Part shown: positions 1-7,928 of the stretch, one piece after another
Numbering within the stretch: the stretch's first letter is position 1
How the letters are laid out: each line of letters begins with the position of its first letter
Source of the DNA: Candidatus Eiseniibacteriota bacterium
GTDB taxonomy: Bacteria; Eisenbacteria; RBG-16-71-46
Length of the DNA: 39,510 nt
Reading direction: 5' to 3'
Assembly: GCA_016215625.1 (NCBI GenBank)
Contig: JACRIW010000092.1
Span: 1 to 39,510 of the forward strand
Made by a program: the position numbers and the translations under genes
Notes under the pieces: generated by a model
Databases searched by the model: none
What the model saw: only the letters and a program-made list of their open reading frames with translations
Told to the model about the DNA's origin: nothing

Positions 1-1
1 C

Positions 2-76
2 ACCACGATCCGGCGGCCAGCGAAGACCCACGCATGGAAGAAAAGCTACAAGGGAGCGCCCATCCGCACCCCCTGA
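2..76 (+). pseudogene. C-terminal tail of a transposase (partial, enters from left edge)
   Basis: An open frame enters from the window edge and ends at TGA 74-76, giving 24 residues that are strongly basic and end in KTHAWKKSYKG plus a short tail. Many DDE transposases and integrases of insertion sequences end in a similar basic, tryptophan-containing tail of the form PAxTHPWKK. The stop is followed within 13 bases by two direct repeats that look like an element end. Too little is visible to name the family or to tell whether the element is intact to the left. It could also be a chance open frame, since no start is present. Confidence 0.35.
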
Positions 77-88
77 CCACCCGAACAA

Positions 89-134
89 GGCGGACATAAT
101 CATGTTGCAGTAGGGCGGACAGAATCACGTTGCA
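89..134. repeat. Two imperfect 21-bp direct repeats, probable insertion-sequence end
   Basis: Copies lie at 89-109 and 114-134 with a 25-nt period. They differ at two positions only (T/G and T/C). Both begin GGCGGACA and end GTTGCA. They sit just after the transposase-like tail and before the next gene, where the subterminal transposase-binding repeats of an insertion sequence would be. The repeat itself is seen directly; the insertion-sequence interpretation is inference. Confidence 0.6.
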
Positions 135-149
135 ACGACAGTGTTCGGC

Positions 150-180
150 TTGGCTGCGCGCGAAAGGCCCGTGCTAGGCT
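150..180 (+). promoter_or_regulatory. Candidate promoter of the TPR gene, near-leaderless
   Basis: A TTGGCT box (150-155) is followed after 19 nt by TGC-TAGGCT (-10 at 175-180, with an extended TGn). The ATG at 190 is only 9 nt past the -10 box and has no Shine-Dalgarno sequence, so a transcript starting near 187 would be practically leaderless. The spacing is longer than ideal, so the -35 assignment is weak. Confidence 0.3.
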
Positions 181-189
181 CTCGCACAC

Positions 190-1896
190 ATGCGCCGATC
201 ACTCCTCTCGTTCCTCTCCGCGTTCGCCATGCTGTGCATGCTCGCTCCCGCCGCGCGCGGCGCCGGGACGCCCGCGCGCGTGCTCGCGCGCGCAGCGGAC
301 TCGTCCCGCTCGGGTTCGCCTTCCGAGGAGGCGTCGCGCCATTACCTCCAGGGGCGCTGGCTGGAAGAAGCGGGGGATACCGAAGGAGCGGTCGCCGAGC
401 TGACCCGCGCGCTCGCGCTCGACCCGAACGCGGTCGGCGTGCTGCTGAGGTTGTCCGAGGCCGCGAGCCGCGCCGGTGAACCCTCTCGCGCGCTCGAGCT
501 GGCACGTCGCGCCAGCGCGGCCGAGTCCTCGAACGCACGTGCGCACTGGCTCGCGGGCGCGGCGTTGTTCAACCTCGAGAAGCCCGCCGACGCGGTCGAG
601 GAACTCCGCACCGCGGCCCGGCTCGACTCCCTGGACGCCGACGACCAGCGCACGCTCGCGCGCGCGGCGGACGCCGCGGACCAGCCCGAAGTCGCGCAGC
701 GTGCCTGGGCGCGCGCGACACAGCTCGACGGCGACGACGGCGAGAGCTGGTTCCAGCTCGCGACCTACTACGCGCGCTCCGGCCGGTTCGCCGAAGCCGA
801 TTCCGCGCTCGAGATCGCGACCGAGCTCAATCCGGCCCGCCCGGGCAGCCTCTTCCTGCGCGGCTTCGTGCGCGAGAATCTCGGCGATCTCGAGACGGCC
901 ATCGCGGCCTACCAGCATCACCTCGGGGTGCACGACAACGACCAGGGCACGCGGCGCCGTCTCGTGGTGCTGCTCGACCGGGCGCATCGTCCGGCCGAGG
1001 CCTACCGCGAAGCGCAGGCGGTCGCGCGGGCCCGGCCGCGGGACGCCGACGCGCAGCAGACCGAGGCGGAGCTCGCCTACGAACTCAAGCGCGCCGACGA
1101 AGGGCGGCGTGCGCTCGAACGCATGCGTGCGCTCGATCCGGACGATCCGGGCCTCGTCATGCGCAGCGTCACGACGCTCGCCGGCGCGCAGCGTGGCAAG
1201 GAAGCCGTGGAACTGGCGCGCCGCTGGACCGCGGGGCGTGCATCCACGCAGCGCACCCGGCTCATCGTGGCGCGTGCCTATGCCATGACCGGCCAGCTCG
1301 ATTCCGCCGCGGCGATCGCGCGGCGCGAGAGCGTGGCGGCGCCGGACTCGGCCGAGCCGCGCCGGCTTCTCGCCCGCATCCTCCAGGACCGGAAGCGGTT
1401 CGCCGAAGCCGCCGCCGAGTGGCGCGCGGTCCGTGCCTCGCATGGGGACGATCCCGCCCTGCTGCTCGATCTCGGCGTGTGCCTCGAGCAGGCCGGCGAG
1501 GTGGACGCGGCGATCCAGGCCGGCCGCGACGCCCTGGCGCTGGTGCCCGACGCGCCCCCGGCGCTCAACTTCCTCGGTTACCTTCTGGCCGACCATGAGC
1601 GCGAGCTGGACGAGGCCGAGCGCCTCATCCGTCGTGCGCTCTCCCAGGACCCGGACAACGGCGCCTATCTCGATTCCTGGGGGTGGCTGCTCTTCCGGCG
1701 AGGCCGGCTCGAGGAGGCGCGCGCGGCGCTCGAGCGCGCGGTCGAGCTGACCGGCGGGGACGCGGTGGTGCGTGAGCACCTCGGGGACGTCTACGCCGCC
1801 CTGAAGCTGGTCGAGCCCGCTCGAAAGCAGTACCGGGCGAGCCTCGCGGCCGACTCCAACCCGCGGGTGCGCAGCAAGTTGGAGGCGTTGCGGTGA
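190..1896 (+). CDS. Secreted tetratricopeptide-repeat protein
   Basis: 568 residues. Residues 1-25 look like a signal peptide: basic MRRS, a hydrophobic core, then small residues around AARGAG. The rest is alpha-helical TPR repeats along almost the whole length, with alternating A/L/Y positions and DP or NP turns at the end of each repeat (for example ALDPNA, ELNPAR, SQDPDNG). A well-formed pair near residues 455-540 contains the block DSWGWLLFRRGRLEEA, often seen in the last repeats of long periplasmic TPR proteins. Such proteins act as scaffolds for envelope complexes; the partner is unknown. The ATG at 190 was chosen because it gives a signal peptide. A later ATG at 229 would destroy it. 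The gene stands alone: 84 nt separate it from the next gene, which has its own candidate promoter. Confidence 0.8.
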   Translation: MRRSLLSFLSAFAMLCMLAPAARGAGTPARVLARAADSSRSGSPSEEASRHYLQGRWLEEAGDTEGAVAELTRALALDPNAVGVLLRLSEAASRAGEPSRALELARRASAAESSNARAHWLAGAALFNLEKPADAVEELRTAARLDSLDADDQRTLARAADAADQPEVAQRAWARATQLDGDDGESWFQLATYYARSGRFAEADSALEIATELNPARPGSLFLRGFVRENLGDLETAIAAYQHHLGVHDNDQGTRRRLVVLLDRAHRPAEAYREAQAVARARPRDADAQQTEAELAYELKRADEGRRALERMRALDPDDPGLVMRSVTTLAGAQRGKEAVELARRWTAGRASTQRTRLIVARAYAMTGQLDSAAAIARRESVAAPDSAEPRRLLARILQDRKRFAEAAAEWRAVRASHGDDPALLLDLGVCLEQAGEVDAAIQAGRDALALVPDAPPALNFLGYLLADHERELDEAERLIRRALSQDPDNGAYLDSWGWLLFRRGRLEEARAALERAVELTGGDAVVREHLGDVYAALKLVEPARKQYRASLAADSNPRVRSKLEALR

Positions 1897-1933
1897 GTTC
1901 GGCGCGCGGCCCCCGGCCGGAGCCCGGTCTTTG

Positions 1934-1961
1934 GGAACCCGTGCCCCCCTGCGGTGTATGT
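1934..1961 (+). promoter_or_regulatory. Candidate ECF-type autoregulatory promoter
   Basis: A GGAACC box (1934-1939) is followed 16 nt later by GTATGT (1956-1961). GGAAC is the hallmark -35 element of ECF sigma factors, and these genes are often autoregulated. A transcript starting near 1968 would keep the GAGGAA ribosome-binding site (1971-1976) and the TTG start at 1981. The -10 box is not diagnostic. Confidence 0.35.
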
Positions 1962-1980
1962 CGCCGTGGTGAGGAACCAC

Positions 1981-2601
1981 TTGGCCCCTGAACAGCCGCC
2001 GCTACCCCAGGTCGTGAGCTTGTCCGACGAAGACCTCATGGCCCGGGTGGCCGAGGACGACGAACGGGCGTTTCCCGAGCTTGTCCGGCGATTCCAGGGA
2101 CGGGTGACCAACCTCATCAGCCGGGTGCTGAACGACCGCAACGGTGCGGACGATCTCGCGCAGGAGGTGTTCGTGCGCGTGTTCGTCCATCGCCGGAACT
2201 ACCGCCGCGGTTCCAAGTTCTCGACCTGGCTGTTCACGATCGCGGCGAATCTCGCGAAGAACGAGATCCGCCGACGGGTACGACGCAGGAACTGGTTCTC
2301 GCTGGATGCGCTGACCGAAGTGCTGCAGGACAGCGCTCCCCAGCTGGCCGATCCGACCGAGAATCACGAGCTCGGGCTCGAGCGCGAGCAGCTCCGTGAA
2401 GAAGTCGGGAAGGCCATCGCAACGGTGCCGGAGAAGTACCGGCTCGCGCTGGTGCTTCGCGACATCGAGGGATTGCCCTACGAGGAGATCGCCGAAGTGC
2501 TCGGCATCCCGGGCGGCACGGTGCGGTCACGCATCAATCGCGCGCGCGGCATGCTGAAGCGCAAGCTCCAACCGCTACTTCGAAAGCAGGAATCCCGATG
2601 A
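1981..2601 (+). CDS. rpoE: ECF-family RNA polymerase sigma factor (RpoE-like)
   Basis: About 206 residues. Region 2 is recognisable: SDEDLMARV at the start, then GADDLAQEVFVRVF (the DLxQEVF core helix) and FSTWLFTIAANLAKNEIRRR (-10 recognition). Region 4 is the helix-turn-helix YRLALVLRDIEGLPYEEIAEVLGIP with GTVRSRINRARGMLKRKL. Those two regions with nothing long between them define the ECF class. The TTG at 1981 was chosen because GAGGAA (1971-1976) sits 4 nt upstream and the conserved domain starts about 15 residues in. GTG codons at 1954, 1966 and 1969 are possible alternatives. The gene overlaps the anti-sigma gene by ATGA, so the two are translationally coupled. It probably directs an envelope-stress regulon and its own operon. 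The symbol reflects family, not proven orthology. Confidence 0.92.
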   Translation: MAPEQPPLPQVVSLSDEDLMARVAEDDERAFPELVRRFQGRVTNLISRVLNDRNGADDLAQEVFVRVFVHRRNYRRGSKFSTWLFTIAANLAKNEIRRRVRRRNWFSLDALTEVLQDSAPQLADPTENHELGLEREQLREEVGKAIATVPEKYRLALVLRDIEGLPYEEIAEVLGIPGGTVRSRINRARGMLKRKLQPLLRKQESR

Positions 2602-3203
2602 GCCACTGCACCCGGGCCCGCGACCTTTTCGGGGCTTTCTGGGACGACGAAATCACCCGCGCCGAGCGTGATTGGCTGGAAGGCCACTTCCGCGACTGCG
2701 CCGCCTGCCGCTCCGAGTACGAGACGTACTCGCGCGCACTCGGGCTGGTGCAGGAGTTGCCGCGCGTCGAAGCCGCGCCGGATCTCGCCGCACGTGCACT
2801 CGCCGAGGCGAAGCGCCGTGCGCCCGAGCCCGACCGCATCTTCGTGCGCGAAACCCCGCGCTGGGCGCCGGTCGCCGCCGCGGCCGCCGTGCTGCTCGCG
2901 GTCCTGGCGCTGCTGCCGTACGTGACCCGCATGCCGGGGTCTCCGCTGCTCGCGCAGCGCGACGCCGGGGTCTCCGCGCCGCGACTCGTGGCCGCGGTGC
3001 CGAACGCCGTGCCGGCTCCGGTCACGCCCGAAACGGCCGCGACCGCACCCGCCACGGGCACGGCCGTCGCCGAGAACCTCTTCGACCACAGCGAAGACAT
3101 CGACTTCGTGCTCGACCCGGTGCAGGTGCGCCGCGGCCGTGCCGTCGCCGTGTCGAACCTCCCGGAGGGAGTCCAGGGCGAACAGGCCGTCATCACCTTC
3201 TAG
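2598..3203 (+). CDS. Zinc-finger anti-sigma factor, membrane-anchored
   Basis: 201 residues. The N-terminal domain carries the ZAS-type motif H30-x3-C34-x2-C37 (HFRDCAAC) with an upstream H3/C4, as in anti-sigma factors that hold ECF sigma factors in the cytoplasm. A single membrane segment lies at about residues 90-109 (alanine/leucine-rich), so the remaining 90 residues should be periplasmic. That tail is rich in A, P, V and T with no recognised fold. Its start codon overlaps the sigma-factor stop (ATGA), the usual sigma/anti-sigma arrangement. Release would need either a redox or zinc change at the finger or cleavage near the membrane; the sequence does not say which. Confidence 0.88.
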   Translation: MSHCTRARDLFGAFWDDEITRAERDWLEGHFRDCAACRSEYETYSRALGLVQELPRVEAAPDLAARALAEAKRRAPEPDRIFVRETPRWAPVAAAAAVLLAVLALLPYVTRMPGSPLLAQRDAGVSAPRLVAAVPNAVPAPVTPETAATAPATGTAVAENLFDHSEDIDFVLDPVQVRRGRAVAVSNLPEGVQGEQAVITF

Positions 3204-3213
3204 CCCGGCGGAC

Positions 3214-4494
3214 ATGCTTCCTCTTTTCTTCCAGCGACACCGCGCCGAGGCGCGGACGGACCGCGAGACGGGCCGCCCGCGCTTCGGCGTGTTCGGCATC
3301 GTGCTCCTCGCGCTCGTCTGCGCGTTCGCCGCGGGCGGACCGCTGCAGCGCGACGCCCGCGCCCAGAGCGCGGTGACCGCGGTCGAAGTGGACGTGGATG
3401 CGCTCGTGAAGCGCGCTCGCCCGTCCATGCTCACGGTCGTCGCGCAGCGCACCGTCACCACGCGCTCGCGTACCGCGGGGCAGGGGCCGGCGCGCCGCAC
3501 GCACAGCCGCATCGGTTCGGGCGTCGCCGTCGGCGCCGACGAGATCCTCACCACCGCGAGCGTCGTGCTCGGTTCGAACAAGGTCTTCGTGATCACGGAC
3601 AACGGCCTGCAGGTCGAAGCCGTGGTCGTGGGCATGGACCCGATCCGCAACATCGCGCTGGTGCGCGCGCCGCGCCTGCAGCTGTCTCCGGTGCGTTTCG
3701 CCTCGCGCGCTCCACAGCTCGGCGACTGGGTCGTGACGCTCGGCAGTTCGTACCGCGCGCAGCCGACGCAGTCGGTCGGGCACGTGTCGTCGCGCTATCG
3801 CGAGCCGCGCACCAGCCTGCTGCAGCTCACGAACGAAGTGTTCCCGGGCAACAGCGGCGGGGCTGCGCTCAACACGCGCGGCGAGCTCGTCGGGCTCGTG
3901 CAGGGCGAACTCGGCGCGCCCGAAGCGCCCGGCCGCCGCGGCGCGGACAGCGAGCGCCGTCCGAGCGGCATGAGCTTCGTGATCCCGTCCGAGGACATCG
4001 TGCCCGTGCACCGCAGCCTCAAGGCCGAAGGCCGCGTGCGCCTCGGCTACTTCGGGGTCTCGACGCGCGGCGCGTTCGTCGAGAGCGAGTCCGAGCCCGG
4101 CGTGCGCATCCCGATCGGCGCGATCGTCGAGGGGACGCAGGCGGGCGGGCCGGCCGAGAAGCTCGGCCTGCGCAAGGGCGACCTGATCGTCGCGTACGAC
4201 GGTGAGCGTGTGGAGTATCCGGAGCAGCTCGCGCGCTGGGTCGCGGCGACGCCGCCCGGCACCGTCGTGTCGCTCGTCTGGGCGCGCAACGACATGCAGC
4301 GTTCCGGCCGCGTGGCCGTCGGCGAGTCGCGCGAGACCATTCCCTCGTGGATGCGCGTCGAGGGCGACGAGGCCCCGGTCGCGTCCGGTGCGGCGGGTGC
4401 CGGGACCGCGCGGATCAAGGGCATCGAGGACGAGATTCGCCGGCTCAATCGCGAACTCGGCCGCCTGCGGAGCACGCAGGACTCGGTCCGCTGA
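3214..4494 (+). CDS. HtrA/DegP-like protein with degenerate catalytic triad, plus PDZ
   Basis: 426 residues from ATG 3214, 10 nt after the anti-sigma stop. A hydrophobic stretch at residues 24-42 and the sequence ARA|Q at 48-51 fit a signal peptide with a long N-region. A trypsin-like domain spans about 60-240 and a PDZ domain about 270-375 (GYFGVSTRG, then EKLGLRKGDLIVAYDG). The C-terminus is a short coiled coil (IEDEIRRLNRELGRLRS). By alignment to DegP by eye, the catalytic Ser is kept (GNSGG, S214). The His of TNNHVV is S116 (LTTASVV) and the Asp of DPRSDIAL is N146 (DPIRNIAL). The protein is therefore probably not an active serine protease by the usual mechanism. Its place behind sigma/anti-sigma mirrors the AlgU-MucA-MucD order, where an HtrA protein modulates the stress response. 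A role as chaperone or peptide sensor is inference. Confidence 0.85.
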   Translation: MLPLFFQRHRAEARTDRETGRPRFGVFGIVLLALVCAFAAGGPLQRDARAQSAVTAVEVDVDALVKRARPSMLTVVAQRTVTTRSRTAGQGPARRTHSRIGSGVAVGADEILTTASVVLGSNKVFVITDNGLQVEAVVVGMDPIRNIALVRAPRLQLSPVRFASRAPQLGDWVVTLGSSYRAQPTQSVGHVSSRYREPRTSLLQLTNEVFPGNSGGAALNTRGELVGLVQGELGAPEAPGRRGADSERRPSGMSFVIPSEDIVPVHRSLKAEGRVRLGYFGVSTRGAFVESESEPGVRIPIGAIVEGTQAGGPAEKLGLRKGDLIVAYDGERVEYPEQLARWVAATPPGTVVSLVWARNDMQRSGRVAVGESRETIPSWMRVEGDEAPVASGAAGAGTARIKGIEDEIRRLNRELGRLRSTQDSVR

Positions 4495-4539
4495 CGCGCG
4501 GAGCGGCCGTCCGCACGAGCGCGTGCGCGGGCGCTGGTG

Positions 4540-4545
4540 TAGGGT
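4540..4545 (+). promoter_or_regulatory. Candidate -10 box before aroB, leaderless arrangement
   Basis: TAGGGT lies 7 nt before the GTG start at 4553, and there is no Shine-Dalgarno sequence in between. No convincing -35 box is visible. The spacing matches those before the TPR gene and lptF. Confidence 0.22.
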
Positions 4546-4552
4546 GCGCCGC

Positions 4553-5659
4553 GTGAAGAGCGACCTCGTACTCGGCTATCCCGGCACACCCGTGCGATCG
4601 CGCGTGCGCATCGGCGCGGGCTCGCTGGCCACCCTCGGCGCGTTCACCGCCTCGACGACGGGCGCCGCGCGCGTGGTGATCGTGACCGACACACACGTGG
4701 GCCCGCTCTACGAACGCGCCGCGACACGCTCGTTGCGCGCCGCAGGCATCGGCGCGACCGTCGTGCGCGTGCGCGCGGGCGAGCGTGCCAAGAGCGCCGC
4801 GCAGCTCGCGCGCCTCTGGGACGCTTTCGCCGCCACGAAGCTCGCGCGCGCCGACGCGGTCGTCGCGCTCGGCGGCGGTGTGGTCGGCGACCTCGCGGGA
4901 TTCGCCGCGGCCACCTGGCTGCGCGGCGTCGCGTGGGTGTGCGTGCCGACGACCGTGCTCGCCCAGGTCGACAGCAGCATCGGCGGCAAGACGGCGATCG
5001 ACGTGCCCGCGGGCAAGAACCTCGTCGGGGCGTTCCACCAACCCGCCGGCGTGCTCGTGGACCCGGCGACGCTCGCGACGCTGAGCGCCCGCCACGTGCG
5101 GGTCGGTCTCGCGGAGGTCGTGAAGAAGGGCTTCGCCGTGGACGCGAAACTGTTCGCATGGGTCGAGCGCCATCTCGACGCGCTCGCCGACGGCGAGAGC
5201 GAGGCGCTGACCGGCGCGGTCGAACGCGCGGTCCGCGTGAAGGCGGCCGTCGTGAAGGCGGACGAGCGCGAGCGCGAAGGGGGAGGGCGCACGGCGCTCA
5301 ACTTCGGGCACACGCTCGGGCACGCGATCGAGGCGGCGCTCGGCTACCGGGGACTGCTGCACGGGGAGGCCGTCGCGATCGGCATGCGCGCCGCGGCCGA
5401 ACTCAGCCAGCACGCGGCCGGGCTGCCGGCCGAGTCGCGCATCCGGCTCGAGGCGGCGCTCGACCACCTGCGGCTGCCGGTGACCATGCCGCGCACGCCG
5501 TTGCGCGCGCTGCTCGCCGCGATGACGAACGACAAGAAGAGCGCGAACGGCAAGACCCGCTGGGTGTTGACGCCCCAAATCGGAGTTGCTAGCGTGCCGC
5601 GCGCCATTGATCACTCGCTCGTGCGTGCCGCGTTGCTGCACGCCGGCGCGCGCGGTTGA
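4553..5659 (+). CDS. aroB: 3-dehydroquinate synthase
   Basis: 368 residues from GTG 4553. It converts DAHP to 3-dehydroquinate, the second step of the shikimate pathway, in the cytoplasm, using NAD+ and a divalent metal. The NAD-binding glycine motif is ALGGGVVGDLAGF (105-117). The block VPTTVLAQVDSSIGGKTAID (131-150) and GKNLVGAFHQP follow. Metal ligands are readable as E188 (GLAEVVKKG), H253 (NFGHTLGHAIE) and H270 (LLHGEAVAIGM). Length is normal for the family (about 360). The frame is open further upstream, but that part overlaps the preceding gene and has no homology-like features, so GTG 4553 is preferred. aroQ, the next pathway enzyme, starts 22 nt downstream. Confidence 0.96.
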   Translation: MKSDLVLGYPGTPVRSRVRIGAGSLATLGAFTASTTGAARVVIVTDTHVGPLYERAATRSLRAAGIGATVVRVRAGERAKSAAQLARLWDAFAATKLARADAVVALGGGVVGDLAGFAAATWLRGVAWVCVPTTVLAQVDSSIGGKTAIDVPAGKNLVGAFHQPAGVLVDPATLATLSARHVRVGLAEVVKKGFAVDAKLFAWVERHLDALADGESEALTGAVERAVRVKAAVVKADEREREGGGRTALNFGHTLGHAIEAALGYRGLLHGEAVAIGMRAAAELSQHAAGLPAESRIRLEAALDHLRLPVTMPRTPLRALLAAMTNDKKSANGKTRWVLTPQIGVASVPRAIDHSLVRAALLHAGARG

Positions 5660-5681
5660 CGCCCGTCCGGTGACTGCCACG

Positions 5682-6128
5682 ATGCCCCGCATCCTGATCC
5701 TTCACGGACCCAACCTGCACGCACTCGGCACCCGCGAGCCCGAGGTGTATGGCCGTGTCACGCTGGCGGATGTCGAAACGCGCCTCACGGCGCTCGCCCG
5801 CGAGCTCGGTTCCGAAGTCGAGTTCTTCCACAGCAATCACGAGGGGCTGCTGATCGACGCGCTGTATCAAGCGCGCGGCCGCTTCCACGGTGTCGTGATC
5901 AATCCGGGCGGTCTCACCCACACCAGCGTCGCACTCCGCGACGCGGTTCGGGGAGCCGGCCTACCGACCGTCGAGGTGCACGTGTCCAATCCGCTCACGC
6001 GGGAAGAGTTCCGCCACACCTCCCTCATCTCGGGCGTCGCGCTCGGTACGGTGCAGGGATTCGGTGTGGACAGCTATCTCCTGGGCCTTCGCGCCCTCCA
6101 CCAGCACCTGTCCCATGGCCAGTCCTAA
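5682..6128 (+). CDS. aroQ: 3-dehydroquinate dehydratase, type II
   Basis: 148 residues, the typical size of the type II enzyme, which forms a dodecamer and dehydrates 3-dehydroquinate to 3-dehydroshikimate. Visible signatures are [17 protein letters not shown] (8-24, with R18 and the catalytic Y23), SNHEG (51-55), [16 protein letters not shown] (73-88) and the catalytic His in VEVHVSN (H100). The ATG at 5682 puts the first beta strand at residue 3, as in the family; a GTG at 5670 is possible. The gene lies directly behind aroB and overlaps accB by 14 nt, so shikimate and fatty-acid genes share a transcript. Confidence 0.96.
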   Translation: MPRILILHGPNLHALGTREPEVYGRVTLADVETRLTALARELGSEVEFFHSNHEGLLIDALYQARGRFHGVVINPGGLTHTSVALRDAVRGAGLPTVEVHVSNPLTREEFRHTSLISGVALGTVQGFGVDSYLLGLRALHQHLSHGQS

Positions 6129-6675
6129 GAAGAAGAGCGCGTCCGCGCGCGGCAAGGGCGTGAAGCCCGCCATGGAGAAGGCCGATAAGCCTGTCGGTGC
6201 GTCGGTTGCCGGCTTCGAAATGGGTGAGCTCCGTCAGCTCATCAAGCTGGTCCAGCGCACCGGCATCGGCGAGCTCGAGTTGACCTCGGGCGGCCGTTCG
6301 GTGCGGATCTCGGCGACCGGCCATGCTCCGGCCGCCACCTACGCGGTGAGCGCTCCGGCTCCCGTCCGTGCCGCGGAAGCGGCACCGGCCGCGGCTCCGG
6401 CCGCCGCCGCGCCGGCGCCCGCCGCGAACGACAAGCTCAAGGCCATCACGTCGCCGATGGTGGGAACCTTCTACCGTTCGCCCGCGCCCGACGCCGATCC
6501 GTTCGTCGAGAACGGGGACAGCGTCGACATCGGCCAGACCGTCTGCATCATCGAAGCCATGAAGCTCATGAACGAGATCGAATCCGAGTTCAAGGGGCGC
6601 GTGGTCCAGATACTGGTCGAGAACGCACAGCCCGTGGAGTTCGGTCAGAAGCTCTTCCTGGTGGAACCGGCCTGA
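6115..6675 (+). CDS. accB: Biotin carboxyl carrier protein of acetyl-CoA carboxylase
   Basis: 186 residues. It carries the biotin that AccC carboxylates for malonyl-CoA synthesis. The C-terminal biotinyl domain (about 108-186) contains EAMKLMN with the biotin-accepting K150, preceded by [19 protein letters not shown]. An alanine/proline-rich flexible linker occupies about 79-105, and the N-terminal helical part is at 33-70. The first 30 residues are lysine-rich and unusual; a start at 6172 (M20) would remove most of them. ATG 6115 overlaps the aroQ end. aroQ-accB-accC adjacency is common in bacteria, but here a pilT-type gene separates accB from accC. Confidence 0.95.
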   Translation: MASPKKKSASARGKGVKPAMEKADKPVGASVAGFEMGELRQLIKLVQRTGIGELELTSGGRSVRISATGHAPAATYAVSAPAPVRAAEAAPAAAPAAAAPAPAANDKLKAITSPMVGTFYRSPAPDADPFVENGDSVDIGQTVCIIEAMKLMNEIESEFKGRVVQILVENAQPVEFGQKLFLVEPA

Positions 6676-6689
6676 CGAGCCGGCATCGA

Positions 6690-6710
6690 CGGCGCCGCTT
6701 CGCGGCGCCG
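6690..6710 (+). terminator. Perfect 9-bp GC hairpin after accB, no U-tract
   Basis: The arms at 6690-6698 and 6702-6710 pair perfectly (CGGCGCCGC/GCGGCGCCG) around a TTC loop. The hairpin lies 15 nt after the accB stop and 17 nt before pilT. Without a run of T it may attenuate or protect the mRNA end rather than terminate. It resembles the hairpins at 10014-10030 and 33576-33598. Confidence 0.4.
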
Positions 6711-6727
6711 CACCTGATGGGGGCGGC

Positions 6728-7900
6728 ATGAACATCCGTGGCGTGCTCGAGAAGATGATCGCGGCTCGGGCGAGCGACCTGCACCTGAAGGCCGGCACTC
6801 CTCCCGTCGTGCGCGTGGACGGCGTGCTGTACACGCTCGACGAACCCGCGCCCAGCGCGCAGGACCTGCGCGAGGTCGCGAACCAGCTGCTCAACGAGGA
6901 GCAGCGCGTGTACTTCTCGTCGCACAGCGAGATCGACTTCGCCTTCGGCGTCGCCGGCCTCGCGCGCTTCCGCGCGAACGTCTTCATGCAGCGCGGCACG
7001 CCCGCCATGGCGCTCCGCCACGTGCCGGTCGAGGTGCCGACGCTCGACGACCTCGGATTGCCGCCCGTCGTGCGCGACCTCGCGTTCTCGCCTCGCGGAC
7101 TCGTGCTCGTCACGGGCCGCACGGGCTCGGGCAAGTCCACGACGCTCGCCGCGATGATCGACCAGATCAACCGCACGACGACGCGCAACGTGATCACGGT
7201 CGAGGACCCCATCGAGTTCCTCCACCGCGACCGCCTGTCGTTCATCCACCAGCGCGAGGTCGGGCTCGACACGCAGTCGTTCCACGACGGCCTGCGCTAC
7301 GTGCTGCGCCAGGATCCCGACATCATCCTCGTCGGCGAAATCCGCAGTCTCGAGACCATGAGCACGGCGCTCATGGCCGCCGACACCGGACATCTCGTGA
7401 TGTCCACGCTCCACACCACGGACGTGGTGCAGAGCCTGCAGCGCATCATCTCGTTCTACCCGCCGCACCAGCACGACGAAATCCGCATGTCGCTGGCGGC
7501 GAACCTGCGTGCCGTGATCTCGCAGCGCCTCATCCCGAGGCGCGACGGCGCGGGCCGCGTGCCCGCGTGCGAAGTCATGGTGAGCACTCCGACCATCCGC
7601 GAGTACATCCTCAACCCCGAGAAGATCCCGCTCATCCACACCGTGGTGGCGGAGGGCGTCACGCAGTACGGCATGCAGACGTTCGACCAGTCCGTGCTGG
7701 CGCTGCTGCGCGAGGGGCTCATCACCGAGGAAGAAGCGCTCCGGAACTGCAACAACCCGAACGAACTCGGACTCAAGCTCAAGGGCATCTCGGCGACGAG
7801 CGACCGCATGTGGCAGCCGGTCGACGCCGCGTCGGGCGACAAGGGAGACACGCACGCTTCCGGCGGCGCTTCCCGTCCCGACTGGATGACCAAGGAGTAG
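6728..7900 (+). CDS. pilT: PilT-family type IV pilus retraction ATPase
   Basis: 390 residues. PilT hexamers power pilus disassembly at the cytoplasmic face of the inner membrane. The N-terminal PAS-like domain begins with [12 protein letters not shown] (15-26). Walker A is GRTGSGKS (130-137), the Asp box VEDPIE (158-163), Walker B with its glutamate [12 protein letters not shown] (196-207), and the His box [12 protein letters not shown] (221-232). The C-terminal region carries [11 protein letters not shown] where PilT has its AIRNLIRE motif, then [25 protein letters not shown] lies just upstream of the ATG. No other pilus gene is in the window; its position between accB and accC is unusual. 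A PilU paralogue is possible. Confidence 0.9.
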   Translation: MNIRGVLEKMIAARASDLHLKAGTPPVVRVDGVLYTLDEPAPSAQDLREVANQLLNEEQRVYFSSHSEIDFAFGVAGLARFRANVFMQRGTPAMALRHVPVEVPTLDDLGLPPVVRDLAFSPRGLVLVTGRTGSGKSTTLAAMIDQINRTTTRNVITVEDPIEFLHRDRLSFIHQREVGLDTQSFHDGLRYVLRQDPDIILVGEIRSLETMSTALMAADTGHLVMSTLHTTDVVQSLQRIISFYPPHQHDEIRMSLAANLRAVISQRLIPRRDGAGRVPACEVMVSTPTIREYILNPEKIPLIHTVVAEGVTQYGMQTFDQSVLALLREGLITEEEALRNCNNPNELGLKLKGISATSDRMWQPVDAASGDKGDTHASGGASRPDWMTKE

Positions 7901-7928
7901 GAACCGAGCCGGACCCCTTCCGCCGCCC

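Noticed and set aside
141..479. Short overlapping frames on both strands near the left end
   Set aside because: They lie inside the TPR gene region, are Arg/Ala-rich and lack a ribosome-binding site or motif.
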